A stretch of 64,000 nt of DNA from Paraburkholderia acidipaludis NBRC 101816 (GTDB lineage Bacteria > Pseudomonadota > Gammaproteobacteria > Burkholderiales > Burkholderiaceae), in NCBI RefSeq assembly GCF_000684975.1, contig NZ_BAXZ01000022.1, forward strand, positions 1 through 64,000, in the 5' to 3' direction. The position numbers and the translations under genes were made by a program. Shown here piece after piece: positions 42,906 to 51,577 of this stretch. Position 1 is the stretch's first letter; every line of letters starts with the position of its first letter. The notes beneath the pieces are model-generated. The model did not search any database and was not told the origin of the DNA. It worked only from the letters and a program-made list of their open reading frames with translations.

Positions 42906-44959
42906 ACGACCTCTCCCAAGCCATGCCGACCGAAGACCTCGCGAGCGGCCTCGCCACCGCCGCCGATCCGCCGGCTGGCGTCGCGCCTGCCGTGCCCGCA
43001 GTGCCGGTCGTGGCACCGGCGATGGCACCGGCCGACGCCCTCGACGCCGCCGTCATGCGCGCGACCGACGCGCTGCTCGCGCATCAGCAAGCCGACGGCC
43101 ACTGGGTCTACGAGCTCGAAGCCGACGCGACGATCCCGGCCGAATACGTGCTGCTCGTCCACTACCTCGGCGAGACGCCGAACCTCGAGCTCGAACAGAA
43201 GATCGCGCGCTATCTGCGCCGCATCCAGCTGCCGGACGGCGGCTGGCCGCTCTTCACGGACGGCGCCATGGACGTGAGCGCGAGCGTGAAGGCCTACTTC
43301 GCGCTGAAGATGATCGGCGACGCGGAAGATGCCGAACACATGGTGCGCGCGCGCCAGGCGATTCTCGCGGCGGGCGGTGCGGAAGCCGTGAACGTCTTCA
43401 CGCGCATCCTGCTCGCGCTCTTCGGCGTGGTGACCTGGTACGCGGTGCCGATGATGCCGGTCGAGATCACGCTGCTGCCGCAGTGGTTCCCGTTCCACCT
43501 CTCGAAGGTGTCGTACTGGGCGCGCACGGTGATCGTGCCGCTGCTCGTGCTGAATGCGAAGCGCCCGGTGGCGAGGAATCCGCGCGGCGTGCGCATCGAC
43601 GAGCTGTTCCACGGCGCGCCGGTCTCCACGGGCCTCAACAAGCGCGCCGGGCACCAGAGCAAGGGCTGGTTCGCCTTCTTCCGCGCCGTGGACGGCGTGC
43701 TGCGCGTGGCCGATCCGCTTTTTCCGAACTACCTGCGCCAGCGCGCGATCGACGCGGCCGTGGCTTTCGTCGACGAGCGCCTGAACGGCGAGGACGGCCT
43801 GGGCGCGATTTTCCCGGCCATGGCGAACAGCGTGATGATGTACGACGTGCTCGGCTATCCGGCCGATCACCCGCACCGCGCGATCGCGCGCCAGTCGGTG
43901 GAGAAGCTGCTGGTGATCCACGAGGACGAGGCCTATTGCCAGCCCTGCCTCTCGCCGGTGTGGGACACGTCGCTGGCCGCGCATGCCCTCCTCGAAACGG
44001 GCGAGCCGCGCGCCGAGGAAGCGGCGCGCCGCGGCCTCGAATGGCTGCGCCCGCTGCAGATCCTCGACGTGCGCGGCGACTGGATCTCGCGCCGCCCCGA
44101 CATCCGCCCGGGCGGCTGGGCTTTCCAGTACGCGAATCCGCACTACCCCGACGTGGACGACACGGCGGTCGTCGCCATGGCGATGCATCGCGTGGACGTG
44201 CTCGACAAGACCCGCTCGTACGACGAGCCGATCGCGCGCGCGCGCGAATGGGTCGTGGGCATGCAGAGCAGCAACGGCGGCTGGGGCGCGTTCGAGCCGG
44301 AGAACACCCAGTACTACCTGAACAACATCCCGTTCTCGGACCACGGCGCGCTGCTCGATCCGCCGACGGTCGACGTCTCGGGCCGCTGCCTCTCGATGCT
44401 CGCGCAGATCGGCGAGCTGCCGGCCGCGAGCGAGCCGGCGCGCCGCGCGTACCACTACATCCTCGAAGACCAGGAAGCCGACGGCAGCTGGTACGGCCGC
44501 TGGGGCATGAACTACATCTACGGTACGTGGACCGCGCTGTGCGCGCTGAACGCGGCCGGCCTCTCGCACGACGACCCGCGCATGAAGCGCGCCGTGAACT
44601 GGCTCGTGCAGATCCAGAACGAAGACGGCGGCTGGGGCGAGGACGGCACGAGCTACAAGCTCGACTACCGCGGCTACGAACGCGCGCCGAGCGTGGCGTC
44701 GCAGACGGCGTGGGCGCTGCTCGGCCTGATGGCGGCCGGTGCGGTGAACCACCCGGCGATGGCGCGCGGCATCGAATGGCTGCAGAGGGAGCAGCGCGAG
44801 CACGGCCTCTGGGACGAAACGCGCTTCACGGCGACGGGTTTCCCGCGCGTGTTCTATCTGCGCTACCACGGCTATCGCAAGTTCTTCCCGCTGTGGGCGC
44901 TGGCGCGCTATCGCAATCTCAAGCGCAGCGGCACGACGCTCGTGACCGTCGGGATGTGA
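42902..44959 (+). CDS. shc: squalene-hopene cyclase
   Basis: 685 aa, usual length for bacterial Shc. It cyclises squalene to hopene/diplopterol at the inner membrane. The protonating DxDD motif is PDVDDTAVVAMAM near residue 420; several QW repeats are visible (LPDGGWPLF, SSNGGWGAF, EADGSWYGRWGMNY, NEDGGWGED). After an Ala/Pro-rich N-terminal extension (about 45 residues) the first helix begins MRATDALLAHQQADGHW. Third gene of the hpnD-hpnE-shc-hpnG string with overlapping start and stop codons. Confidence 0.97.
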   Translation: MNDLSQAMPTEDLASGLATAADPPAGVAPAVPAVPVVAPAMAPADALDAAVMRATDALLAHQQADGHWVYELEADATIPAEYVLLVHYLGETPNLELEQKIARYLRRIQLPDGGWPLFTDGAMDVSASVKAYFALKMIGDAEDAEHMVRARQAILAAGGAEAVNVFTRILLALFGVVTWYAVPMMPVEITLLPQWFPFHLSKVSYWARTVIVPLLVLNAKRPVARNPRGVRIDELFHGAPVSTGLNKRAGHQSKGWFAFFRAVDGVLRVADPLFPNYLRQRAIDAAVAFVDERLNGEDGLGAIFPAMANSVMMYDVLGYPADHPHRAIARQSVEKLLVIHEDEAYCQPCLSPVWDTSLAAHALLETGEPRAEEAARRGLEWLRPLQILDVRGDWISRRPDIRPGGWAFQYANPHYPDVDDTAVVAMAMHRVDVLDKTRSYDEPIARAREWVVGMQSSNGGWGAFEPENTQYYLNNIPFSDHGALLDPPTVDVSGRCLSMLAQIGELPAASEPARRAYHYILEDQEADGSWYGRWGMNYIYGTWTALCALNAAGLSHDDPRMKRAVNWLVQIQNEDGGWGEDGTSYKLDYRGYERAPSVASQTAWALLGLMAAGAVNHPAMARGIEWLQREQREHGLWDETRFTATGFPRVFYLRYHGYRKFFPLWALARYRNLKRSGTTLVTVGM

Positions 44960-45705
44960 TGGCGGGCGCAGCGGCACCCACGCGCGCAGGCGGAATGTCC
45001 TCGCGGCCCGCACTGCCTGTCATTGCCGTCGCGGGCATGGCGTTCGAAGCGGCCATCGCGCAAGGCGACGGGCGCGACGGCGTCGTGGCGGTTTATGCGG
45101 CGCGCGCCGATCTGCTCGAACGCGCGCTGACGGCGGCGCTCGACCGCGGCGCCTCGGGCATCGTGAGCTTCGGCACGGCGGGCGGACTCGCGCCCGATCT
45201 GGAGCCGGGCACACTCGTCATTGCCGACGCCGTGGACGGCCCGTTCGGCCGCATCGCCACCGACCTCGCCTGGACGGCCCGGCTTGCCGAGGCGCTGGCG
45301 GCGTCGCCGCTCGCGGCGCGCGTGCGGCGCGGGATTGAAGCGGCGGTCGCGGCGCCGCTGACCGGCGCGAGCGAGAAAGCCTCGCTGCATCGCTCGACGG
45401 GCGGGGCGCTCGCCGTGGACATGGAATCGCACCTGGCGGCCGCCGCCGCCGCCGCACGCGGGCTGCCGTTCGCGGTATGCCGCGCGATCGTCGACCCGGC
45501 CTGGCGCAGCCTGCCGAAGGCGGCGATGGCCGGCCTGCGCGACGACGGCACTACGGCCGTGCTGCCGGTTTTGCGCGAGCTTGCGCGCGCGCCGTCGCAG
45601 CTGGGCGGCCTGCTGCGCGTTGCCGCCGACGCCAAGGCTGCGCGACAGACGCTCGCCGCCGCGCGGCGTGCGCTGGCCGCCTCCGGCGCGGTCTTTCCCG
45701 CCTGA
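44959..45705 (+). CDS. hpnG: hopanoid-associated nucleosidase/phosphorylase
   Basis: 248 aa; ATG 44959 overlaps the shc stop, while ATG 44995 is an alternative. It belongs to the nucleoside phosphorylase/MTA-SAH nucleosidase fold: GIVSFGTAGGLAPDLEPGTL near residue 75 and LAVDMESHLAAAAAAARGLP (purine-base-binding Glu) near residue 160. HpnG removes adenine from adenosylhopane in the synthesis of extended hopanoids (bacteriohopanetetrol branch). It ends the tightly coupled hopanoid operon. Confidence 0.9.
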   Translation: MAGAAAPTRAGGMSSRPALPVIAVAGMAFEAAIAQGDGRDGVVAVYAARADLLERALTAALDRGASGIVSFGTAGGLAPDLEPGTLVIADAVDGPFGRIATDLAWTARLAEALAASPLAARVRRGIEAAVAAPLTGASEKASLHRSTGGALAVDMESHLAAAAAAARGLPFAVCRAIVDPAWRSLPKAAMAGLRDDGTTAVLPVLRELARAPSQLGGLLRVAADAKAARQTLAAARRALAASGAVFPA

Positions 45706-45820
45706 TCCATCCAGAATATTGAAATACTAGGGAAAACCCTGATCTCTGATACCATCCAGGTGTTAACCCTGGATATTCAGTATTGAACGGGGTTGGATCA
45801 AATTGCCGGGAGCCGCAGCC
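45706..45820. promoter_or_regulatory. intergenic region with inverted repeats before the thioesterase gene
   Basis: Contains AGGG-AAAA-CCCT (45729-45740) and CCAGG-TGTTAAC-CCTGG (45756-45760 and 45768-45772) in AT-rich sequence. These look like regulatory sites of the following gene; no regulator can be named. Confidence 0.45.
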
Positions 45821-46276
45821 ATGAATTTTCACACTCGCAAATGGGTCAAGCCTGAGGACCTGAATCCGAACGGCACGCTGTTCGGCGGCAGCCTGCTGCG
45901 CTGGATCGACGAAGAAGCCGCCATTTACGCCATTTGCCAGCTCGACAACCAGCGCGTGGTGACGAAGTTCATCTCGGAGATCAACTTTGTGAGCTCGGCG
46001 CGCCAGGGCGACATCATCGAGCTCGGGATGACGGCTACGGAGTTCGGCCGCACCTCGATCACGCTGCGCTGCGAAGTGCGCAACAAGATCACGCGCAAGA
46101 GCATCCTGACGATCGAAAAGATGGTGTTCGTGAACCTCGGCGAAGACGGCAAGCCGGCGCCGCACGGGCGCGAGCGCATCCGCTATGCCGACGAGGCGTA
46201 TGAGCGCTATCGTCAGGCCGTCCACGCGGTGGCCGATACGGTCATCGAGCCGAGCGAAGAGGACGCGGTGCACTGA
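45821..46276 (+). CDS. acyl-CoA thioesterase (hotdog fold, YciA-like)
   Basis: 151 aa from ATG 45821. Hotdog-domain features: NPNGTLFGGSLLRWIDEEAA with the catalytic Asp/Glu pair region typical of YciA/acyl-CoA hydrolases (NxxGxxxGGxLLxxxDxxA), TKFISEINFVSSARQGDIIE and YADEAYERYRQA at the C-terminus. It hydrolyses acyl-CoA to free acid and CoA in the cytoplasm. It follows hpnG after a 115-base gap with its own regulatory sequence, so it may not belong to the hopanoid operon. Confidence 0.92.
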   Translation: MNFHTRKWVKPEDLNPNGTLFGGSLLRWIDEEAAIYAICQLDNQRVVTKFISEINFVSSARQGDIIELGMTATEFGRTSITLRCEVRNKITRKSILTIEKMVFVNLGEDGKPAPHGRERIRYADEAYERYRQAVHAVADTVIEPSEEDAVH

Positions 46277-46348
46277 GGCGCTTGCGCTGGATGGTCGAAT
46301 TGATGCTAATCTGGATGCCAGATCGCATCAAATCAGGAATCTCTCATC

Positions 46349-46552
46349 ATGAGAACGACGGTGACCATCGACGACGCGCTGTACGAGCAGGCGCTCGAAT
46401 TTGCCGAACCCGGCATCGACAAGGCCGAGCTGTTTCGCACCGCGATCGAGACTTTCGTCAGGGTTCAGGCGGCCAGGCGCCTCGCGGCGTTGGGCGGCGC
46501 GGCGCCCGCCATGCCCGATATTCCGAGGCGCCGTCAGGAGCCCGAGGCGTGA
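46349..46552 (+). CDS. vapB: VapB-type antitoxin
   Basis: 67 aa, starting MRTTVTIDDALYEQALEFAE, the ribbon-helix-helix N-terminus of VapB antitoxins (type II tail: VRVQAARRLAALGG). The C-terminal PDIPRRRQEPEA is the Pro/Arg-rich segment that inserts into VapC. Its stop overlaps the toxin start (TGATG, 46550-46554), the usual toxin-antitoxin arrangement. VapB represses the pair's promoter together with VapC. The module is inserted between the thioesterase and mlaA genes of the hopanoid locus. Confidence 0.88.
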   Translation: MRTTVTIDDALYEQALEFAEPGIDKAELFRTAIETFVRVQAARRLAALGGAAPAMPDIPRRRQEPEA

Positions 46553-46932
46553 TGAATGTCCTGATCGACACTTCGGTGTGGGTGGACCATTTTCGCCAAC
46601 GCAACGAAAACCTCGTCCAGCTCATCACGGCCGATCAGGCGCTGACACACCCGCTCGTCATTCTCGAACTGGCGTGCGGCACGCCGCCCGAGCCCCACGC
46701 GCGCACGCTGCGTGACATTGGCTTGCTACGTCGCGCCCATCAAGCAACAGGGTCCGAGGTCCTGCAGTTTATCGAGGCGAAGCAGCTCTATGGAAAAGGC
46801 TGCGGCGGCGTTGACCTCACGCTGCTGGCCTCGACCCTGATGACACCCGGTGCGACTCTGTGGTCCCTGGATCGCCGTCTCGAGAAGCTGGCGCAACAGT
46901 TCAACGTCGCGTATTGCCGCGAGATTCACTGA
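46552..46932 (+). CDS. vapC: VapC-type PIN-domain toxin (ribonuclease)
   Basis: 126 aa PIN domain. Mg-binding acidic residues are placed as in VapC: Asp in VLIDTSVWVDHFR, Glu in LVILELACG, Asp in GVDLTLLAS and Asp in LWSLDRRLEKLA. VapC cleaves tRNA or rRNA when not bound by VapB. The gene directly follows vapB with overlapping codons. It ends 80 bases before the mlaA stop on the other strand, with a hairpin between. Confidence 0.9.
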   Translation: MNVLIDTSVWVDHFRQRNENLVQLITADQALTHPLVILELACGTPPEPHARTLRDIGLLRRAHQATGSEVLQFIEAKQLYGKGCGGVDLTLLASTLMTPGATLWSLDRRLEKLAQQFNVAYCREIH

Positions 46933-46942
46933 AAAGAAGGTA

Positions 46943-46975
46943 GCGGGCGCGTTTGCCGCGTTGGGGCGCGCCCGC
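46943..46975 (-). terminator. hairpin between vapC and mlaA
   Basis: Perfect 9-bp arms GCGGGCGCG (46943-46951) and CGCGCCCGC (46967-46975). On the minus strand it is followed by a T-rich tail, so it is a plausible terminator of the hpnN-mlaA unit and may also affect vapC transcripts. Confidence 0.5.
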
Positions 46976-47012
46976 CCGTCATGCAGTCCGTCGAAACCGA
47001 TCCCGCCGCGCG

Positions 47013-48110
47013 TCAGGGCGCGGAAGCCGGAGCCGGTGCGGCGGCCTTGTTGACGGCACTGGTAGCGCTGGCGGCCGACGCGGTAGCCGGTGCCTGTGCT
47101 GCAGTTCCCGAAGCGGCAGCCGCGGCTGATGCTGCCGCTGGCGCAGCCGCCCCGGCGGTTTCCGACGCCGCACCGGGAGCCGCTGCGCCCGTAACAGCGC
47201 CGGCCGTGCCGCTCGCGCCCGATTCGCCCGGGTCGTAGTAATCCGGCAGACCGTTGTCCGCCCCGCCCTTGTCCCCGCCGCCGTTGCCCTTGGCGCCCGA
47301 CCCGTCGGCGCCGCCCGTGTCGCCCGGATCTTCGTAGTTCGGCAGCCCGTTCGAATTGCCCGGGCTACCGGAGCTGCCCGACTGGCCCGGGTCGCCATAG
47401 TTCAGCAGGCCCTGGTTGCCCGACTGCGAGCCGCGCAGCATCGATTCGCGCTGCTGACGGTACGCGTCGCGCACGAACGAATACTTGTCGAGCGCAGCCT
47501 GCGAGAGCAGGTCGGTGGCGCCGAGCAGGTCGGCCCGCGTGCTGATGAATTGCGCGATGTAGAGCGGATTGCGCACGGCCGGCTCGATGTAGTTGAGCAC
47601 GTTGAATTTCACGTCGACGGCCATGCCGATGCCGTCGCGCACGTCGCTCGGCCCGAACAGCGGCAACACGAGATACGGCCCGGCGGGAATGCCGTAGCGC
47701 CCCATCGTGAGACCGAAGTCCTGGTGGTGCTTCGGCAGCCCGGCGGGCGTCGCGAAGTCGACCAGACCGCCCACGCCGAAAGTCGTGTTCATCGCGAGGC
47801 GCATCAGGTCCTCGGTGGCGTCGGTGATCTTCAGCTGCAGCAGGTCGTTGGCGAAGTTGCTGACGTCGCCCAGGTTCGAAAAGAAGTTGCTGATCGCCTG
47901 GCGCAGCGGCTGCGGCGTCACCTTCGTATAGCCCTTCGCGACCGGCTGCGCGATGGTGCGGTCGATGACGTCGTTGAACTTGAAGATCGCGCGGTTCGCA
48001 GGCTCGAACGGGTCTTCCGGCTTGCGGTCGGGGCCCGTGGCGCAGCCCGACGCCGCGAGGAGCGTCAGGGTCGCCGCCGCCATGGTCAGCGCGGCTCGTT
48101 TGTTTTTCAT
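47013..48110 (-). CDS. mlaA: MlaA (VacJ) outer-membrane lipoprotein with long C-terminal extension
   Basis: 365 aa. Lipoprotein signal LTMAAATLTLLAASGC with the lipid-modified Cys at about 23, then DPFEPANRAIFKFNDVIDRT, the MlaA hallmark. The conserved core ends near residue 240; FGLTMGRYGIPAGPYLVLPL and FGPSDVRDGIGM are core motifs. The last 120 residues are a low-complexity Gly/Asp/Ser then Ala-rich tail with repeated NYxDPGxxG-type motifs, absent from E. coli MlaA. MlaA removes phospholipid from the outer leaflet of the outer membrane. The start overlaps the hpnN stop (48107-48110), so it is coupled to the hopanoid transporter. Confidence 0.93.
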   Translation of the reverse strand: MKNKRAALTMAAATLTLLAASGCATGPDRKPEDPFEPANRAIFKFNDVIDRTIAQPVAKGYTKVTPQPLRQAISNFFSNLGDVSNFANDLLQLKITDATEDLMRLAMNTTFGVGGLVDFATPAGLPKHHQDFGLTMGRYGIPAGPYLVLPLFGPSDVRDGIGMAVDVKFNVLNYIEPAVRNPLYIAQFISTRADLLGATDLLSQAALDKYSFVRDAYRQQRESMLRGSQSGNQGLLNYGDPGQSGSSGSPGNSNGLPNYEDPGDTGGADGSGAKGNGGGDKGGADNGLPDYYDPGESGASGTAGAVTGAAAPGAASETAGAAAPAAASAAAAASGTAAQAPATASAASATSAVNKAAAPAPASAP

Positions 48111-50737
48111 TGGTCGATTCCCTGGAGTTGCGATCTTTTGCGTTTTGTCACGCGCGGCTTGCCCATCAGCACGGGCTGGAACACCACGGCGCCGATCAGC
48201 GTGCAGAAGAGCGAGAGCGCGAGCAGCTTGCCCATGCTCGAGGTGCCCGGATGGTGCGAGAGCCAGAGGCTCCCGAACGCGGTGGCCGTGGTCGCCGCGG
48301 AAAACAGCACCGCGTGCGTGAGGCTCGAATGGAGCAGGCCCGTCTGTCCCTCGCGCCACGCCATCACGAAATAGATCTTGAACGCGACGCCCACGCCCAG
48401 CATCAACGGCAGCGCGATGATGTTCGCGAAATTGAGCTGGATGCCGAGCACCACGCACAGCTCCAGCGTCACGAGCGCCGAAACCAGCAGCGGGATGAGC
48501 GTGCGCAGCACGTCGCTGAACTGGCGCAGCGTGATCCACAGCAGGATCGTGATAAGCACGACGGACCAGGCCGCTGCTTCGAGGAACGCGAGGATGATCA
48601 CGTTCGCCGAATGCAGGATCGAGATCGGCCCGCCGATGGCGCCCGGTTCCGCGGCCTTCACGGTGTCGGCGAAGCGCGCGAGCATCGGGTCGTCGTTCGG
48701 GCCGACGCCCGGCGGCACGCGCGGCGCGACGTCCACGATCGCCTGACCTGTCGGCGCGATCCAGTCGCGCACCATCGCGGGCGGCAGCGTGTCCCGTGTG
48801 ATCGGCGCGGGTTGCAGGAGGCGCGCGAGCTGCGCGAGCGCGAGCTTCAGCGGCAGGCTGAAGGCCTGCTCGGCGCGGTCGCGCGTGGCCGCGTCGGCGT
48901 TGGCGAGCTTCGTGAGCGCGGCGGACAGATGCGAGGCTTCCGCCGCGCCCGGTCCCGGGTGGTCGCCGGCCGCGAGCGCGAGCTGGTTCGCGGCGCGCTT
49001 GAGCGTCTCCACGCGCACGGCGTCGGTGGCCGGCGCGGACGGCTGCTGCGTGAGCGCGGGCAGCAACTGCTGCGCGGCGCCGGAGATCAGCATGAGCTTT
49101 TGCTGCTGATCGTCGGGGATCAGCGAGCTGAGCGTCGTGGCGCGTCCCACTTCCGGCAGCTTCGAGAGCTTCGCGGCGATCTTGTCGGCGTCGGCCAGCG
49201 TGGGCGCGAGCACGCTCACGTCGTTGATCGAGATGACGGGCGAATTCTTCAGCGCAATCAGCGTCGCCATCGACTCGGTGTGCGGGTCCTTCAGGTGCAG
49301 CGGGTTGAAGTCGAAGCGCAGGTGCAAGAGGAGCGGCGTGGCGCCCACCACCACGATGAGCGTGCCGATCAGCACCGGATTGCGGTGTTCCGCGAGCCAG
49401 CGGTCCACCGGCGCGAGAAAGGCGAAGCCCGGCGAGGCCTTCTCGCCGTGCGGCTTGAACACGCTGATGAGCGCGGGCATCACGGTCATGTTCGCGAAGT
49501 AGGCGACGAACATGCCCACGCCCGCGATCTGGCCGAGCTCGGAGAGCCCCCGGTAGGCCGTGGGCAGGAAGGAGAAGAAGCTTTCCGCCACGGCGATGGC
49601 CGCGAGCGTGAGCGGCACGCCGATCACGCGCGCCGTCTTGAGGAGGGCGGCGTCGAGCCGGTCGTCCTGGTAGCGCTCCTCGCGGTACTTCACGCCGAAC
49701 TGCACGCCGAAGTCCACGCCAAGGCCGACGAACAGCACCATGAAGGCGACCGAGAGCATGTTGAGCGAGCCGACCATCATGAGGCCGAGCGCGGCCGTGA
49801 TGACGAGCCCGATCACGAGCGTGATGAGCACGGCGACGATCAGCTTGCCCGAGCGCAGCGCGAGCCAGAGGATCGCCAGCACGACGACGGCGGTGAGCGC
49901 ACCGTTGAACGCGGCGCCGTCCTCCACCGAGGCGAATTCTTCGTCGGCGAGCGGCTGTTCGCCCGTCAGGCGCACGCGCGCGCCGTATTCGCGGTCGAGG
50001 TGCAGCGAGGCCGCGGTGGCGCGGATCGCCTGCGAGGCGCTCGCGCCCGCCTTCAGCGCCGCGAAGTTGAGCACCGGCTGCACGGTCACGAACGCGAACG
50101 CGGGCTGCGCGGCCGCATCCTTGTCCACCAGCGCGCGCCACGAGAACGCGGCCGGCTTGCCGGCGAGCACCTGGTCGACCGTGTCGGCGGCGCTGCCGAG
50201 CAGGTGCGCCATGTCGGGCAGCTTCACCTGGCCGATCGTGAGCGGCAGCAGCAGCGTGGTCGTGAGCGTGCCGGCAAGACCCGTGACGCTCGGGTCTTTC
50301 GCGAGCTGGTTGACGAGCGGGCGCGCCTGCACGAGCTGGCCCGTGGTCGAGAGCACCTCGGCCGTGGACGGGAACAGGAGGCCGTTGTGCTCGAAAAACG
50401 GGCCGCCCGCGGGCTGCGAGACCGCGCTGAATTCGCGCGGGTCCTGCCTGAGCGCGTCGGCGAGCTTGTCGGCGGCGGCGTCCGCGAGCTCGGGCGCGTT
50501 GGCCTCGACGACCACGAGCAGCGACTGGCCGCGCTGCGGGAAGGCTTTATCGATGGCGTCGCCGAGCGCGGACCATTGGGCGTCGTTCTCGACGAGGCCG
50601 CTGACATCCGTATTGATCTTGAAATGTTTGACGACGTACACGCCGCAAAGCGCGGCCAGTACGAGCGCGAGTGCGATGACCCACGCCGCGCGGCGCACCG
50701 ACCAGGCGACGAGGTGAACAATGAATGGCTTCAGCAT
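48107..50737 (-). CDS. hpnN: hopanoid-biosynthesis-associated RND transporter
   Basis: 876 aa MMPL/RND-type protein with about 12 membrane segments in two groups, near residues 15-35/275-430 and 690-860, and large periplasmic loops between. SLNMLSVAFMVLFVGLGVDF and ALPLMLGVGVAFKIYFVMAW are the sterol-sensing-like helix 4 regions with acidic residues. HpnN moves hopanoids from the inner to the outer membrane in Rhodopseudomonas and Burkholderia. It is the first gene of the hpnN-mlaA unit, divergent from the MlaC-like gene, so hopanoid and phospholipid traffic are encoded together. Confidence 0.93.
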   Translation of the reverse strand: MLKPFIVHLVAWSVRRAAWVIALALVLAALCGVYVVKHFKINTDVSGLVENDAQWSALGDAIDKAFPQRGQSLLVVVEANAPELADAAADKLADALRQDPREFSAVSQPAGGPFFEHNGLLFPSTAEVLSTTGQLVQARPLVNQLAKDPSVTGLAGTLTTTLLLPLTIGQVKLPDMAHLLGSAADTVDQVLAGKPAAFSWRALVDKDAAAQPAFAFVTVQPVLNFAALKAGASASQAIRATAASLHLDREYGARVRLTGEQPLADEEFASVEDGAAFNGALTAVVVLAILWLALRSGKLIVAVLITLVIGLVITAALGLMMVGSLNMLSVAFMVLFVGLGVDFGVQFGVKYREERYQDDRLDAALLKTARVIGVPLTLAAIAVAESFFSFLPTAYRGLSELGQIAGVGMFVAYFANMTVMPALISVFKPHGEKASPGFAFLAPVDRWLAEHRNPVLIGTLIVVVGATPLLLHLRFDFNPLHLKDPHTESMATLIALKNSPVISINDVSVLAPTLADADKIAAKLSKLPEVGRATTLSSLIPDDQQQKLMLISGAAQQLLPALTQQPSAPATDAVRVETLKRAANQLALAAGDHPGPGAAEASHLSAALTKLANADAATRDRAEQAFSLPLKLALAQLARLLQPAPITRDTLPPAMVRDWIAPTGQAIVDVAPRVPPGVGPNDDPMLARFADTVKAAEPGAIGGPISILHSANVIILAFLEAAAWSVVLITILLWITLRQFSDVLRTLIPLLVSALVTLELCVVLGIQLNFANIIALPLMLGVGVAFKIYFVMAWREGQTGLLHSSLTHAVLFSAATTATAFGSLWLSHHPGTSSMGKLLALSLFCTLIGAVVFQPVLMGKPRVTKRKRSQLQGIDQ

Positions 50738-50918
50738 ACAGGCGAGGGGGCCCTGTCCATGACGGTTTTTTTCTGGCGAAGCGCGTCAGTATACCGGCCT
50801 CGCCCATTGCGGCGCGGCTTGCACACACGGGAGGCGCCGGCAAAGCCGTTATACTGGCCCGGCCGATCCGCGAGTCGCATGGCGGACTGGCGCTTGAATC
50901 TTACTTCCCGATGAGCGT

Positions 50919-51521
50919 ATGAAACGTTATTTCACTGCATTTGTCGCCGCTGCTGCTTTTGTGTCGGGTTCCGCCTGGGCCCAGAGTTCGCCAGACGCGA
51001 TCGTCAAGGATGCCGTAGAAGGCACCGTCAAGGCGATGCAGGCCGATCCGCAGGCGCGCGGCGGCGACATGGCGAAGATCACCGAGACGGTCCAGACCCA
51101 TTTTGTGCCGGCCACCGACTTCCAGCGCACCACGCGGATCGCCATCGGCAAGGCCTGGACGACGGCCACGCCCGACCAGCAGCAGAAGCTGTATGAGCAA
51201 TTCCAGCTCCTGCTCGTGAAAACCTACGCGGCTTCGCTCTCGCAGCTGCGCGATACCCAGGTGACCTTCAAGTTCCTGCCCTCCAACACGGGCGCGGGCG
51301 CGAAAGATACGGTCGTACAGTCGCACGTCCTCAGCAACGGCGGCGACGACGCCATCGACTACCGGCTCGAACGCACGGCTTCGGGCTGGAAGATCTATGA
51401 CATCAACATGATGGGCGCCTGGCTGATCCAGGTGTACCAGACGCAGTTCGCCGACCAGATCGCCAAGGGCGGCATCGACGGCCTCATCAAGTTTCTCGTC
51501 GATCACAACGCGCGCAGCTGA
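50919..51521 (+). CDS. hpnM: MlaC/Ttg2D-like periplasmic lipid-binding protein (HpnM)
   Basis: 200 aa with signal peptide (FTAFVAAAAFVSGSAWAQ, cleavage after AWA). The mature protein is of the MlaC/Tol-Ttg2 family: VQTHFVPATDFQRTTRIAIG and KAWTTATPDQQQKLYEQFQL, then LERTASGWKIYDINMMGAWL at the C-terminal half. MlaC carries lipids through the periplasm; the version next to hpnN in hopanoid loci is called HpnM. It is transcribed divergently from hpnN and ends before a GC-rich hairpin. It is a likely soluble carrier for HpnN or MlaA. Confidence 0.9.
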   Translation: MKRYFTAFVAAAAFVSGSAWAQSSPDAIVKDAVEGTVKAMQADPQARGGDMAKITETVQTHFVPATDFQRTTRIAIGKAWTTATPDQQQKLYEQFQLLLVKTYAASLSQLRDTQVTFKFLPSNTGAGAKDTVVQSHVLSNGGDDAIDYRLERTASGWKIYDINMMGAWLIQVYQTQFADQIAKGGIDGLIKFLVDHNARS

Positions 51522-51541
51522 CGCGCCTCCTGCTTTTCCCC

Positions 51542-51565
51542 CGGGCGGCCGCCACCGGCCGCCCG
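51542..51565. terminator. GC-rich hairpin between hpnM and a response-regulator gene
   Basis: CGGGCGGCCG (51542-51551) and CGGCCGCCCG (51556-51565) form a perfect 10-bp stem with a CCAC loop between convergent genes. No T-run follows, so termination may be weak or Rho-assisted. Confidence 0.55.
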
Positions 51566-51577
51566 CCCGCTTCGCTC

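Noticed and set aside
42275..45013. Very long reading frame (912 codons) on the strand opposite shc
   Set aside because: Shadow of the GC-rich hpnE-shc coding region; His/Arg-rich composition without any recognised domain.
48110..50914. 934-codon plus-strand reading frame opposite hpnN
   Set aside because: His/Arg/Glu-rich antisense shadow of the hpnN gene with third-position GC bias; no homology pattern.
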